Source: Sinohyriopsis cumingii (lineage: Eukaryota > Mollusca > Bivalvia > Unionida > Unionidae). From it: DNA of 64,000 nucleotides. Location: positions 35,172,401-35,236,400 of the forward strand of contig CM068835.1 in the NCBI GenBank assembly GCA_028554795.2, read 5' to 3'. This document shows positions 11,700 through 23,179 of this stretch, in pieces (within the stretch, counting starts at the first letter, position 1; each line of letters starts with the position of its first letter). The notes beneath the pieces are model-generated. The model did no database searches, had not been told where the DNA came from, and saw nothing but the letters and a program-made list of their open reading frames with translations. Both the position numbers and the translations under genes were made by a program.

Positions 11700-13000
11700 A
11701 AGTTTAGGTGCAGAAATGAAAGCGGGTGGGTCTGACAATCATGGGCTTTACATTGGCTAAATGATGCAAAATGATGACAATCAAAGTTTTGACAAAGTCT
11801 AGTGAAAATCAAACTACAACTTTTGTTGAACTCCAATAATAATAAAGGGAGTTGTTGTGCAGGAAAAAAAGTGAAGCGGTCTGACAATCAGGGCCATAAC
11901 TCTACTAAATGATGACCCAGGCTGAAAATCTTGATTATCAAGCAGCATTACTGCTTTGCTATCAAGGATGTATTGTGTAGTTAGTGGATGGGACTGACCA
12001 TCAGGTATAATAACTCTGCAAAGTGATGATGTAGAAACCTGACAATCGTGATGACAGTGATTATCAAGCAGCATTATAAGTCTGGCTGAACTCAGATAAT
12101 AATCAAAGGATGCAGTGTGCATGAAAGAAAGTACCAGGTCTGAAAATCATGTCTGAAGCTCCACTCAATGATGGCATTAAAAGCTGACAATCATGGTCTA
12201 AAGCTCCACTAAATGATGGCATTAAAAGCTGACAATCATGGTCTAAAGCTCCACTAAATGATGGCATTGAAAGCTGACAATCATGGTCTAAAGCCCCACT
12301 CAGTGATGGCATTAAAAGCTGACAATCATGGTCTAAAGCTCGAGTAAATGATGGCATTAAAAGCTGACAATCATGGTCTAAAGCTCCACTAAATGATGGC
12401 ATTAAAAGCTGACAATCATGGTCTAAAGCCCCACTCAGTGATGGCATTAAAAGCTGACAATCATGGTCTAAAGCTCGAGTAAATGATGGCATTAAAAGCT
12501 GACAATCATGGTCTAAAGCTCCACTAAATGATGGCATTAAAAGCTGACAATCATGGTCTAAAGCTCCACTAAATGATGGCATTAAAAGCTGACAATCATG
12601 GTCTAAAGCTCCACTAAATGATGGCATTAAAAGCTGACAATCATGGTCTAAAGCTCCACTAAATGATGGCATTAAAAGCTGACAATCATGGTCTAAAGCT
12701 CCACTAAATGATGGCATTGAAAGCTGACAATCATGTCTAAAGCTCCACTCAATGATGGCATTGAAAGCTGACAATCATGGTCTAAAGCTCCACTCAATGA
12801 TGGCATTGAAAGCTGACAATCATGGTCTAAAGCTCCACTCAATGATGGCATTGAAAGCTGACAATCAGACTTGGCTAAGTTCTCATCCATATCAAGCTGT
12901 GGTTCAAATCCAATAATAATGAAGGGAGTTACTAAGCATACATGAAATTGGGTGGGCAAAACAATCAATTATTGCTAGACTATCACAGAGAATGTTCAAA
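11700..13000. repeat. 45-bp tandem array (core 12130-12890) in a decayed larger repeat
   Basis: The core unit is 'aaagctccactaaatgatgg' plus 'cattaaaagctgacaatcatggtct', about 16 copies. A variant pair (the 'ccccactcagtg' and 'cgagtaaatg' units) occurs twice, which indicates block duplication. On either side, at about 11720-12100 and 12880-12960, lie diverged forms with 'tgacaatca' and 'ccaataataat.aagggagtt'. The unit length keeps one minus-strand frame open for 223 residues; this is an artefact of the array. Confidence 0.9.
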
Positions 13001-13296
13001 GACAAACTCAGACAAGATCTAATCAATAGCTAGTTGCATACAAATTTTGGTTGAACTAATTAAGGTACTTACCGTGTGGAAACAAAAGTGAACAATGCAA
13101 AGAAGGATGGACTGACAGAGGGAAATGACCAATTTAATACTCCCCTTTTTGATGAAAAGCGGTAAGGCAAAAAATAGTATCAAAATATATTCAGGTTATC
13201 TACAAACAGCTACAAACATTTCAATATAATGCAGTTTTATTTTTGAGTAAAACTAATTTGAATTATGTAATACTTACTTGTTACTATAATTAAGTT

Positions 13297-13488
13297 TTAC
13301 CTTTCCATAATGGAAATATATTGACTGTGATAGATGCACCAACTCCCTGTTCTTGCAATTTCCTTGAACATGTGCATCGACCTAATCTGACCCATGTCAT
13401 CAGCCAATGTGCTATGTGTATTCTCATTCTTTCCAATGATGTTTAGTGAATGAAAGGCATCAGAGTGGGGTGGTAGAAGGGAATCCAA
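13297..13488 (-). CDS. Unclassified 63-residue frame, possible exon
   Basis: The minus-strand frame has protein-like content ('TLADDMGQIRSMHMFKEIAR') and ends just before a 'GGAAAGGTAAAA' that could be a donor site. The other frame of the same stretch is also fairly open, so coding status is uncertain. I do not recognise it. Confidence 0.2.
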   Translation of the reverse strand: MDSLLPPHSDAFHSLNIIGKNENTHSTLADDMGQIRSMHMFKEIARTGSWCIYHSQYISIMER

Positions 13489-14097
13489 TAGTGACAGGTA
13501 AATATTACATACAGGTAAAACCTGTTATAACACGATGCTTGGGTCCAAAGAATAACATCATGATATAAGCAGGATCATGTTAAAAAAAATTTGGAATACT
13601 TCCCCATAGAAAATATGCATTGAAATTTCAATGTCATCAGTTTTAGCTAACCTCTGTATCATACATCACAGTATGTTTTAAAGAATTTTGGAAGTTAAGG
13701 CAACATTAAATGCAGTGCTGGGATTAAAAATCAGCTAGAGATATGAATAATGGGTTTTTCTGAGAGCACATATTTAGGATCTTAAAAAGAGAGTCATATT
13801 AAAATTAAACAATGGCAGCCATTCTGCCATAAGCAGAATCAGAAGGAGAGATGGAGCATCCAGCTCTCTCCTATCATATCCACCCAGAGAAAGATCCAGT
13901 TGAGCAGTTATGTGCACCCTGTCAGGGCCACCAGGAGGAAGAAGCTGATGTTGAGAATCATTAGGTGCAAGAGGTCAATCAGCTACCATCATATGCTCTG
14001 AACCACTGTGCAGATGAGGTTGAGCAGCAAGCACACTCTTGTTGGAGCCACCAGGAGCAAAAGGCAGTTGAGCAGTTTTCTATCCCAAGTCATCCTA

Positions 14098-14234
14098 CCT
14101 CTTAATGCTGAGCACCAAGCGAGGCAGCTGTTAGTACCATTTTTAAAAGTCTTTGGTATGACTCAGCCGAGGTTCAAACCTGTGACCTCCCACATCCAAG
14201 GCGGATGCTCTACCACTAGACCACCATTGCAGTC
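14098..14234 (-). mobile_element. tRNA-derived SINE (family M), truncated
   Basis: This is a reverse-orientation copy. Read on the minus strand it starts with a tRNA-like head (A box around 'TCTAGTGGTAGAGCATCC', B box near 'GGTTTGAACCT') and runs into the shared central block 'GCTGCCTCGCTTGGTGCTCA'. Full-length relatives lie at 31303-31522, 47472-47695 and 61985-62220. The distal third is missing here. Confidence 0.8.
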
Positions 14235-14604
14235 TATTTAAATACGCATCTTGCCATGGATAGAAATATGATTTTCTTTTACTGAATAGTTTATCACCTA
14301 AATTGCTTATCCTTAGTTATCACTGTATGACAAAAATCTTGAAATTATGATTTTAATCCTGATCCATGTGGTCACCATAATAAATTATTTTTGATCCTGC
14401 CCAAATTTCACTGGTATGTGTATTTTCATATTTCTCTCAAGTCATGTAACACAAAGTGTAGAACACTGCATTCTTTTTGGGGTCATATTTAAGAAATTCA
14501 AGTTCCTATTAACTGATAATTTAATGATACTAATGAGCAGTTTCTTGCATGCAAATGTTGGTGATTGCTTTTGAGGTTTACAGTGATGTCTGACACAGGG
14601 TAAT

Positions 14605-14742
14605 CATGCCACAGACATAGCATTATGTCCCACCCAGTGACATTATCTTGACACAAGGTCAACCAATCCTAACACTAACCTCTTACTGCTGAGTGCTAAG
14701 TGAGGCAGCTGCTAGTACCATTTTTATAAGTTTTCGGTATGA
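14605..14742 (-). mobile_element. SINE family M, headless fragment
   Basis: The distal and central parts match the other copies ('ccacagacatag', 'gacacaaggtcaaccaatcc', 'gctgagtgctaagtgaggcag'), but the match stops at 'ggtatga' before the tRNA-like head. With 14098-14234 it makes two partial copies 370 bp apart. Confidence 0.75.
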
Positions 14743-14799
14743 AGTGTAGTTTGCAATGAACAGATAAAAATAATGTTATAACAGGATGGATAGCACGCA

Positions 14800-15380
14800 A
14801 TGTTGCATAGGAACTAAATCAACCAAACCTCATATAAAATACATGTACATGTATGATTTCTAAAATGCAAACTGTCCACTTGGAATGATGTGTCCTTAAA
14901 AAATACAGGATACCTATTAAGGCTGTAAACAAGGAGAGAGCAGGCATTATCATAAACTACCCATTTTGGAGCTGAAAAAAAAATCACACTCATATACTAT
15001 TTCTGAATGATGACTTCAAAAATTATAACTGCTAACTCATAAATAAAGTATATGCATTTCAAGCATTTCTTTCTTCACTGCTTACCTATGAATGGTAAAG
15101 AAAAAGGCTGAATATTATAACCTTTGAAAATGATCCATATTACATGGTATAAATGATCAAGGAACTTATCCACAATACCATCTATATTCCCAAACGCCAA
15201 ATTTGTTTCAGTCTATAATTAATATTTTCAACAAAGAAAAGATTATTGAATGGTTGACGTTCATGTTAGTATTAAGATATAGCCATCAGCTGAATAATGA
15301 TTGGAGAAAAAACATTTATATCTTGTCACATGCTCAAAGAAGAAACAAAAGATCTAAGTTTATAACAGCTAATCATGCAA
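14800..15380. other. No gene seen
   Basis: AT-rich sequence downstream of the KDZ-like relic, where further exons of that gene would be expected. None could be recognised, so the rest of the transposase domain is absent or too decayed to read. Confidence 0.4.
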
Positions 15381-15385
15381 CTAAC

Positions 15386-17583
15386 CTTTCCTAAATCTGG
15401 TCCTCAGGAGGGTGAATGGAACATCTTGTGATTCATGCACTTTTATAGCCTGGAACCCATAGCAAATTCCTATAAGTTAAAATAAGACACTTAAATAGTT
15501 TCTTGACAAAATCATGGAGAAACAGTACATAAACAAACTAAAATATGTACATGCAAGTGATTAAGTTTAAAAATATTTGTATTAATCCAATATCAATTTT
15601 GAAGAAATTCGGCTAAAACAATTAAGGATTAATTGAAACAGTGATAAACTTGGTAGCCTATTGAGCAAATAAGACCTCATCAAACTGGAGTTTGGTGACA
15701 CCAGTGTGCAGTTAATTTAATGTCATTAAGACAATATATGGGCAAAATATACTCTGTTACATAATTCAATTTGTTTTCTGACAATATCTTATTTATGCTT
15801 ACCATGTGGGCAAAACAGTGTGAACTTTCCTGGCAGCATATGCGGATGTCCCTTGGCAAATTTGGAGCAAATGTCTTTCAGTCTAGACCCTTTCTTATCT
15901 GCAGCAAATGTTCCTCTCTTTCTAATCTGTGGAAGCTGAGGAAAAAATTCCAGGTCACCGATATCATCTTTATGTGGTAATTCTGATGGGCAGGATTTTT
16001 CAACGAACAGATCAATAACTTTTTGTTTCAAATATGGAAGGTTGTCTTATAAAGTGTCAAATGGAAATTTCTCCTTCAAATTCGAAAGAAGGTTGACTAA
16101 TACTGGTAACTCTTTCTAAATTCTGGAAAGAATGGTGTCATCTTCAAAGACAGAAACATGTTTTGCCAAAGAACAATTCAGAAAATCAAATCTTCAGATG
16201 GCACTAAAGAACTACACAAAGGATTTGAGGAAGCCAAAGCTTTGATCAGCTCCCTCTAATACCCTTTAGCTACAATTCTGTCCCCTTTGTTGATGCAGTC
16301 CTCTAGTATAACTTTTAAGAAAGACAACAATTCACAACTTTTATTTTTTTCTTGAACAGTTTGAAGGAGTTTCCCTTTCTGCTCTAAACTTATTCCCACT
16401 GATGTAAAGTCAAGCAGGAAAGTTCTCACTGTCCTCGAAAAAAGTGTCCGCTCCTTGGCTCTGCTAAATAAAAAAATGTTAAGTTATTGGCCCCATTTCT
16501 GTGACAAAATGAAAGGGGGCGGGGGGCACAGAACATGATATAAAAAAGGAATGAACATTTGTCACTCAGGAATAATAACCACCAATGAGATCATTAGATT
16601 TAAAATATCTTTTACTACCAACAAACTATTAGAGTTAAAGTACTTAATGATTCTCAACCCCCTAAAGTCTTATATACTTAAATACTGACATGTACACAAC
16701 TAGAAATCAAGCTTTGTTTGTCTTGTACAATGATAATCATGAACTTGCAGCGTAAATCAATATTGGCTATTGAAACATTAGTGTCAATTAAATCATACAA
16801 ATCTTAATTATTAAAAGTCATAAGAACTGATACTCATTCATTTGGCTAAAGTGAAGAAAGTGACCAAACAAAAATCATAGGTGGGATAATATTTGTAACA
16901 TTATTTATTATAATTTTTGTATGTTATAATATATAGCTGACACTATCATTCAATACTGGGTTGCAACAAACCATGCCAATAATTAACTCTGACAATGACC
17001 ACAAATAAATTGTTAACAATTATTTTCAGATGATTATTTGTGAAGACATTGTTAAGCAATGATAAGTGAATGAGTGCTCAAATGTTGTAATCTTTGACAT
17101 CCAATCACACTGACCTAATTAATATGTTTCCTACTGACCTCAAATGGTATTTTTCCAGGCCAAATATAACACACTTTCACCAATAACAATTCAAGATATT
17201 TTTCACAGATGGGTTAAAAGCTAATATGTCCCTTCCCAAATGTCTGGCAGATGAATAAACATCAAAAAATTGAAACATACTCTCATATTACCTGTGTGCA
17301 CCTCTTGCATCATATGGTTTGTCCAGTGTTACTTAAACATAGTATATTTTGCCAAGACACAAGTTCCTTTCGGAATGACACCGACGTTGCATCCATTACT
17401 ACAGTGTCTAGATCTGGGCCACAGTGGGGGCATACAAAGGCACTGGAATAATCTACTTTAATCAGATCCAAAAAGATGTACCATGCCAATTTAAAATCAC
17501 CATAACTGAGTTTTCCCTGAATGTCATGTCCAGCATCTCTGTCCATCTTACACAGGACTGCATATTCTGTGAAGATTGTTGAC
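15386..17583 (-). pseudogene. KDZ/HMGXB3-like transposase-derived gene, spliced but broken
   Basis: Three minus-strand exons can be traced. Exon a (17583-17292) follows 'TTTTGCGCAG' and encodes a Cys motif 'FVCPHCGPDLDTVVMDATS'. Exon b (about 16463-15803) follows 'TTTTTTTATTTAG' and ends '..TLFCPHG' at a donor GTAAGC. Exon c (15469-15386) follows 'AACTTATAG' and continues 'ICYGFQ..HESQDVPF..RTRF' to a donor GTTAGT. The b-c junction is in phase and rebuilds a CPHG-ICYGF motif, so the introns are real. Similar Cys-rich blocks are known in HMGXB3 and in CxC domains attached to KDZ transposases. Exon b holds in-frame stops ('GY*REL', 'IF*IVL') and exon a needs a one-base frame change before 'DKPYDARG', so the copy is dead unless the assembly is wrong. 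The family assignment is from memory of the motif pattern. Confidence 0.6.
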
Positions 17584-17768
17584 CTGCGCAAAATAAAATT
17601 ATAAACAAATATTCCAGTATTCAATGAAAGAGGAATGATTAAACTAGTTTTTGATATCATTAATTATAAAGAGAGAGCAAAGGACTAGATTTTAGCCCAT
17701 AATTTTCGTTTCATCCAATTTGCAATTTTTGCAATTCTTCAATTGCGATATTAAAAATAATCCAAGCA

Positions 17769-18250
17769 CATCTTCACTAGCCAACTTTCCGTTGTGATAA
17801 CCCTACACCTTTACGGATCGAAAAGATATATTGGTGCTTTGTCCTAGCAACATCTATTGGATTTCATGAGTTGCCTCCCTTTGTATGTTATGCCAACTAA
17901 CCAAAAGCGTGGTGTACATCAGCCAAAAATGGTAGGGGCCTTAACAGGATACTTTTAAGTTTAACATCGAAAGTATGATTGTACCAGAGGGAAGATATTA
18001 CATGTGTATTAGAGTGAAAGGTATTTGTGCCAACATGAACCGGCACTGGAAAATTGCTTATTCATCAGCCCATGCAAGTTGAGTACTCCTCTTATCTCGG
18101 TCATGTAGGAACAGTGTTAAAATTTTAACAACTAATTTTGATTAGATGCAGTGGCTTGCTGCCACATCCAATGAAATTCACAGACCCGAAGCACATAAAT
18201 ATTTGCTTCATATGCCAAGTTGTAGATAGGGCTATCATACAGGAATATTT
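17769..18250 (+). mobile_element. Mutator-type MITE, older copy
   Basis: The stretch aligns along its whole length with the MITE at 31640-32146, for example 'gatattggtgctttgtccta', 'aacatcgaaagtatga' and 'ctcggtcatgtaggaacagt'. The left terminal repeat is readable ('catcttcactagccaac..ataaccctacacc'). The right terminal repeat is only partly preserved ('tagggctatcat') and the outer target duplication is lost. Confidence 0.8.
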
Positions 18251-19440
18251 GTACAAATAACCCATATTACACACATCGATCATACGACAAAATAAAGGGA
18301 ATTAAAAGTTCTTTGAACAACACCTAAGATATACAAGGTATTTTCCTTTAAAATAACCAGTACAGCCTGTTAGGAAAATCGAGGTAATTCTTTCTCTTTA
18401 AAATCTAAATACGGATCTGCAGAGAGCCATCTAAAATGCTTGGAGTATTCCAATCAGGGAACCAGACTGATCAACCTGCAACCCAGGCCTCTCACGATGC
18501 TCTCTCTCTCTGTACATGAATGCGGAGCATCAAACAAGGCCAGCGTACCAGACTAATGGTGAATGGATTTGAGTTCTGCGGCGTATTCTGACCAAATTAA
18601 AAGCTATTAGAACCAAAAGTCCGGCTGATTCGTTCGCTATTACGGGCTCATCAGACAGTTAGAAATATTATTAGGTTTCGTCTTAAATTCAAATGTGATA
18701 TTTACAATTGTTTAAAATAATATGCTTCCTTTTTTTCCAGGTACGCTGAACAGTTCATAAACGTTATTTAAGAAAACAAAATCGTTATTTTTTTGTGAAA
18801 GAATGACGTTGTTCTTTATACGCAATACTGTAACATTATTTACTATTTATCTTGCAATGCCAGTTTAATAGAAATGTTTTCAAGGCAGCCCATTCACCTT
18901 TGTGCATTATTGAAACAGTCTACTTATTTTATTGAGAAATAATAGAATTACTAAAATTGAGAAAATATTAAAACAGTTTAAGCAGACTGTGGTAATTATT
19001 TCGCTGAATTCGCTTGATGTTGTGCAAATTATTAACAATGAATAAAAAGTGAGAAAGCAGTGCACATAGGGCAGATTATAGAACAAAATGGCGCCCCAGG
19101 CTAGGAGGTTCTTGTGCGCACCCCGCCCCATCTTGATGAAGTTATATACTTCTTAATTCGCTCAAATCGACATTCATTTGGAACAGACTGCCCCTTTCTT
19201 TTTCTGTCTTTGTTTAAAACTTGGCTTCTGATTGGTACCATAATGTCAATATGGTGCCCAGATGATGTTAAACGATAATACATACGCATTATTCCTCAGA
19301 GGAAACACAATAATAATACGAGTACTACAAAGTCGACATTTTAATTAGAATTTTCAAATTTTGGAGTCCATTACAGTAATGTCGAGGTAAGTAATATCAT
19401 TTCGTAATCGTTATTCATGAGAAACATTTAAAAGCTAAAC

Positions 19441-19441
19441 A

Positions 19442-19476
<35 letters not shown>

Positions 19477-19477
19477 A
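19441..19477. repeat. (ATT)n microsatellite
   Basis: A perfect trinucleotide run of about 12 units. Confidence 0.95.
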
Positions 19478-20037
19478 GTAACTAAGGTACATTTTATTGG
19501 GAGCCTACAACTTTGATAAGATTAGAGATGTATCAAAACCTCAGTTGCGGATTCAGTTTTGATAAAATCAGAGATACGTCAAAACATTAGTTACGGATTC
19601 ATCTGGGTCTCCAATCCTGTGCCTCAAGGAGGTGTGTGGGCAGATAATATAGCTTAGATATGTCGTTACTGTTCGGTGCTTACTAGGATGTAGGCAGTGT
19701 ACCTAACAAGGATGGAAAAATATATCCATCTGACATTTTATTTTAACTCGCTCCTAATATTGAGGCTCTTTTCTCCGGATATTGCAGCACAGCTCACACC
19801 GATAAATTACAGTCCCTATAAAGCTAGCTGTACTTACCTCTGATTATATGGTAAATAAAGCATAATATGTAGATTGAGATAACCGATCACATTGTTCATA
19901 ATTAAACCTGAAAACTATATATTTCACACAACCACGCCCTGCCTTGATTGTCCAACCTTTTCAAATTAAAATCATAAGTAAATGATAAGAGGAAAAAGAA
20001 ATACATATCTACGAACTTTTTTAACCTGCCCCTTCTC

Positions 20038-20068
20038 TTTCTTCTTGTTCTTGTTCTTGTTCTTCTTC

Positions 20069-20110
<42 letters not shown>

Positions 20111-20132
20111 GTGGTAGTAGTAATAGTAGTAG
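20038..20132. repeat. Compound (TTC/TTG)n-(CAT)n microsatellite
   Basis: The run begins 'cttcttgttcttgttcttg', passes into about 13 CAT units and ends with 'tagtagtaatagtagtagt'. Confidence 0.95.
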
Positions 20133-20513
20133 TATTGAAGTTATTATAGAACTTATAAGAGACAGTTTATTGTGAGAGTACATTGTTTTTATAAGGAGAC
20201 CCGAATAGCGTTAAAATTTTAGACATACCGGACCCCAGTCATGGTGTTCAATGGGATGGGGTTGTGAGGGTACATACTGTATCTAAGCACATGTCGTTGC
20301 TGTCCGAAACGTACTAAGATCAAGGCAATCAACCTAACTTCCAAAGAAGGAAACAAGTGTCATCCGTTTTGCCTTTTTTTATTGTGTTGAGACATGGTCC
20401 TGAAAACCCTTAAACCCTTGCCTAAATAACGAATCCCCAAACCCTACCAGTTGTAAGTCAATTATTGGTTATTCTACATTACAATGGTCAGCAAACTAAT
20501 TCTGTGCCAAAAG

Positions 20514-20650
20514 ACCACGATGGATCAGTAGTTACCGTGCCGGGCCAGCAAGCCAAAGGTCTCGGGTTCCAGTCATGTGCAGATCAGCCCTGGTCCGTTG
20601 CTGTGGTATTTCCCTCACGTTGCCTCAGTACTAGATAGATTTTAGCGATA
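20514..20650 (+). mobile_element. tRNA-like SINE head
   Basis: 'gatggatcagtagttaccg' and 'ggtctcgggttccagtca' are spaced like the A and B boxes of a tRNA-derived pol III promoter. The body is short and unlike families M and G in this window. No 3' tail or target duplication was found, and a LINE fragment begins right after it. Confidence 0.5.
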
Positions 20651-21035
20651 AATTTAAAGCAAAATGCGGATGTACAGGGACACGTCTTTGATGTCAACGA
20701 GTATAAATTAGGTCAGTGTGCAGATGCCGCTTTTATTCTTCTCAATGGATCTCTACATTCTGTTAAAAGAACCATTGGTTGCAAGACCTTTTAAAAAGAT
20801 TTTATCTGGACTTAAATGCAACATAACAAAAACAAAGGCTGTTTGGATTTAAACGAAGAAATTTTCGAATAAAAGAATATGTTCCGATATAGAAATAAAC
20901 TGGTCTTCCTCTATCATTTCACTCCTTGGCTTCGAATTTTCTCTAGATTTACATTTACAATAAATAGTGGAATTTAATTATATTAAGAAATTAACTAAGG
21001 CAAAAAGAATTCTGGCAATCTGGTGTCAAAGACAT
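20640..21035 (+). mobile_element. L1/Tx1-like LINE reverse transcriptase fragment
   Basis: Palm and thumb pieces are readable in two frames. 'VNEYKLGQCADAAFILLNGS' matches the 'YKLGQYADDTxFxLDGS' active-site region, with the catalytic second Asp changed to Ala. After a frame change come 'SGLKCNITKTKAVWI', 'KFSNKRIC' and 'LLGFEFSLDL'. The stretch is cut off abruptly where the Polinton integrase begins, so it was probably truncated by that insertion or by a deletion. A relative lies at 60195-62620. Confidence 0.75.
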
Positions 21036-21047
21036 CGTTCAGAAGTA

Positions 21048-21870
21048 GATATCAAGCCGATTTAGCCGTTGTCTCATTTGGCCACGTACAATCACAGTTA
21101 CAAATATTTGTTGGGTCGTTCCTTTGACTTCCAAAACGAGCTCTCAGTTAGTACGAGCGCTAAAACTGGTGTTGAAACAAAGCGGTCGTCACTCTTTCCG
21201 ATGGCAAACAGACAAAGGCACCGAATTTCTGAACCAAACTTTTCAAAATGAATGACGAAAAGAGACATCAAATTTTTCACAACCGACAATCCCGAAATGA
21301 AAGACAATGCGGTGGAACGTTATCAGCTCACTCTGAAAGAACCCATGTGTAAATACTTTACACATCAACACACGCTTAAGTACATGGACGTGTTACAGCG
21401 TCTGGTCAAAGCTTATGCTCAATCTTACCACTGAAGGATAGAAGTCACCCCCGACAATAAATCGACGGTGTTTGATTTTTTGTTTGAAACGTACCTTACA
21501 GCCTCCATGAAATGTGGACTGTTAACGACGGGAGACTGGGTGCGCATTGGTAACACGAAACTCACCGTCATCAAAGTTCATTTACCTAACTGGACCACCG
21601 AATTTCTTCGAGTGCGTGGCATCCATCCTCCCGTCTATAAATTGGAATATGTGAACGGTTAAGTGTTAAAAGGATCGTTTAGTAGTCCAAGTTACAACGA
21701 GTAACCAGAAAAGAAGACGACGTGTACAATATTGAAAGCATTCTCGATCAAAGAACACGTGAAGTAGGCAAACCCCGAGTCGAAGACGTGAAGTGCGTTG
21801 GAAAGGATATCCACTGAGTTTTGATTCTTGGATTGCCACTTTGCAAGTCATCGATTATAAAAAGAACTGA
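21048..21870 (+). pseudogene. Polinton integrase (rve core plus chromodomain), degenerate
   Basis: This retroviral-type integrase inserted the element and would act in the nucleus. Visible in order: a start of the core 'YQADLAVV' (first catalytic Asp); 'WVVPLTSKTSSQLVRALK'; 'QTDKGTEFLNQTF' at about 21205 (second Asp); after a frameshift 'DNAVERYQLTLKEPM' (catalytic Glu); an SH3-like piece 'GDWVRIGNT..LPNWTTE'; 'EDDVYNIESIL'; and in another frame a chromodomain ending 'EVRWKGYPLSFDSW' with TGA at 21868-21870. The catalytic triad is retained, but at least four frameshifts or stops disable it. The zinc-binding N-terminus is missing at the junction with the LINE fragment. Confidence 0.85.
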
Positions 21871-22266
21871 CCATCGTGTCGCTAACACAGAAGCGAACGT
21901 TCCTTTTCAGAACTCATACATTCCAGATCTACAAAAGCAACCCCTGTAAGTGTGGTGTGGAGAAAGTTTATCTACGGTGCAAACCGTCTTTACCTGCCAA
22001 ATCTGTGTGATGTATTGTGTCATCGAAGCCGCCAACGCCTATTCGAACTGCAACAAGGAGACAAACAATTGTCGATCATTTTATTCAGCAATTGCATCGG
22101 CGACCTTCTTCCAAATTCTTCCTTGAAATATTCTGCGTGCGGTAACAACGGTAGCCTTGTGGCCAAGACCTGTCAACCACAGCAGCAACAGTCCTCGTTT
22201 GGAACCTTTGGAAACTTATTATCCTTTGACATCGAGTGACTCATCGGAAAGGACAACCATCAAATT
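21871..22266 (+). other. Polinton spacer with a 95-codon frame, unassigned
   Basis: A frame from about 21952 to 22239 ends 28 bp before the penton start codon. It contains a Gln-rich tail ('QPQQQQSSFGTFG'). No motif ties it to a known Polinton protein, and adjoining frames are also fairly open. It may be a decayed minor ORF of the element. Confidence 0.3.
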
Positions 22267-23171
22267 ATGAATAACCGATTTCACTTAACTTTACTAAGTG
22301 ACAGTTCTGTGGATGTGTTTCAAAACAACACCTTATGCTGTTTCACGACCAAATTACCTCAGACCATACAACTAGATCACGAAACGCTTCGAGAAATCGC
22401 TTTGGTAGAAATCATTCATCCCACGCAAGTCCTGAATGCCAGTGGAAATCCAACAACGTTTACTATCGAAATCCTCAACGAACAAGTGAAAGAACATTTG
22501 GATAAAAACGATCCTCCGTTTTACGAATCCAAAAGACCATTGCCAGCCAAATCTAAACTGAGCATATATAACATGAAAATTTCAGCAGCTATTATTTTAG
22601 TGCTGAACATCTGGTCGAAATGATTGCCTCTACTTTCAAAAATCAGGTTGGCAAAGCCCTGGACAAAACTAATAAACTAAACGAACTGTACCATAAAATA
22701 GCTCGTCGTCTGAATATGAATTTTTCGGATGCCAAAACGTTGTCCATCACCTTTTCTCCCAGTTTGTTTAATATTCATGATGGACACACCAACATAACTC
22801 CAAATTCAAAAGACATCAATAACAACGATAACTTTTTCAAGTATTTTTGTTACCATGTAAAACTAAACGAAGGACTGAATTTGATCTCTGTGTGCTCCGA
22901 TGTGGTAGAGTATAACATTGTGGGAAACACAGCCGCTCCGTTACTGAGAGTCATTCCTTTCAAAGTAGATTCTGTCATTGCTGTTTACGAGGAAGGTGGA
23001 ATCATGTATCACGTTCACCATGAATGTGTACATCCTACCTATCTGCCTGTCATTAAGTCGTAGTTTGACAGTGTTAACGTTGGTATAAAAGAAGATATGC
23101 GACAAAATATTCAATTCTCAAACGGTAAAGTCAAGGTGAAACTATATTTTCGAAAACGTCTATACCTGTGA
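22267..23171 (+). pseudogene. Polinton penton (minor capsid, single jelly-roll), degenerate
   Basis: The start 'MNNRFHLTLLSDSSVDVFQN' and 'NTLCCFTTKLPQTIQLDHE' match the N-terminus typical of Polinton/adintovirus penton proteins. The downstream frame gives 'VYYHK..SDVVEYNIVG', 'APLLRVIP' and, after an in-frame TAG at 23061-23063, 'FDSVNVGIKEDMRQ' and 'GKVKVKLYF', the usual C-terminal strand set. One frameshift near 22600 and one stop break it. The total span of about 300 codons is close to family size. The protein would form the capsid vertices. Confidence 0.8.
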
Positions 23172-23179
23172 ATTGTAAC

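Larger units (their letters stand above)
13517..14787. mobile_element. Possible DNA-transposon remnant with 'cctgttataac' ends
   Basis: The left side reads 'aacctgttataacacgatgc' followed by 'gggtccaaagaataacatca'. The right side at about 14773 reads 'atgttataacagg', the inverted counterpart. This pattern resembles pogo/Tigger-related ends, but no transposase is visible and the interior carries two SINE fragments. The boundaries are approximate. Confidence 0.35.
18250..20510. other. No gene seen; microsatellites
   Basis: The stretch contains an ATT/TTA run at 19441-19477 and a TTC-to-CAT run at about 20040-20130. A GC-richer block at about 18480-18660 and a 'ccccgcccc' at about 19122 could be regulatory, possibly a promoter side for the minus-strand gene to the left, but nothing proves it. 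Confidence 0.45.

Noticed and set aside
12103..12968. Minus-strand frames with repeated 'SGALDHDCQLLMPSF' peptides
   Set aside because: Pure product of the second 45-bp array; the sequence between units varies without regard to codon position as far as can be seen by eye.
18600..18665. 'CTGATGAGCCCG' on the minus strand, like a hammerhead ribozyme core
   Set aside because: The stem II partner and the GAAA box are not in place; only the CTGATGA string matches.
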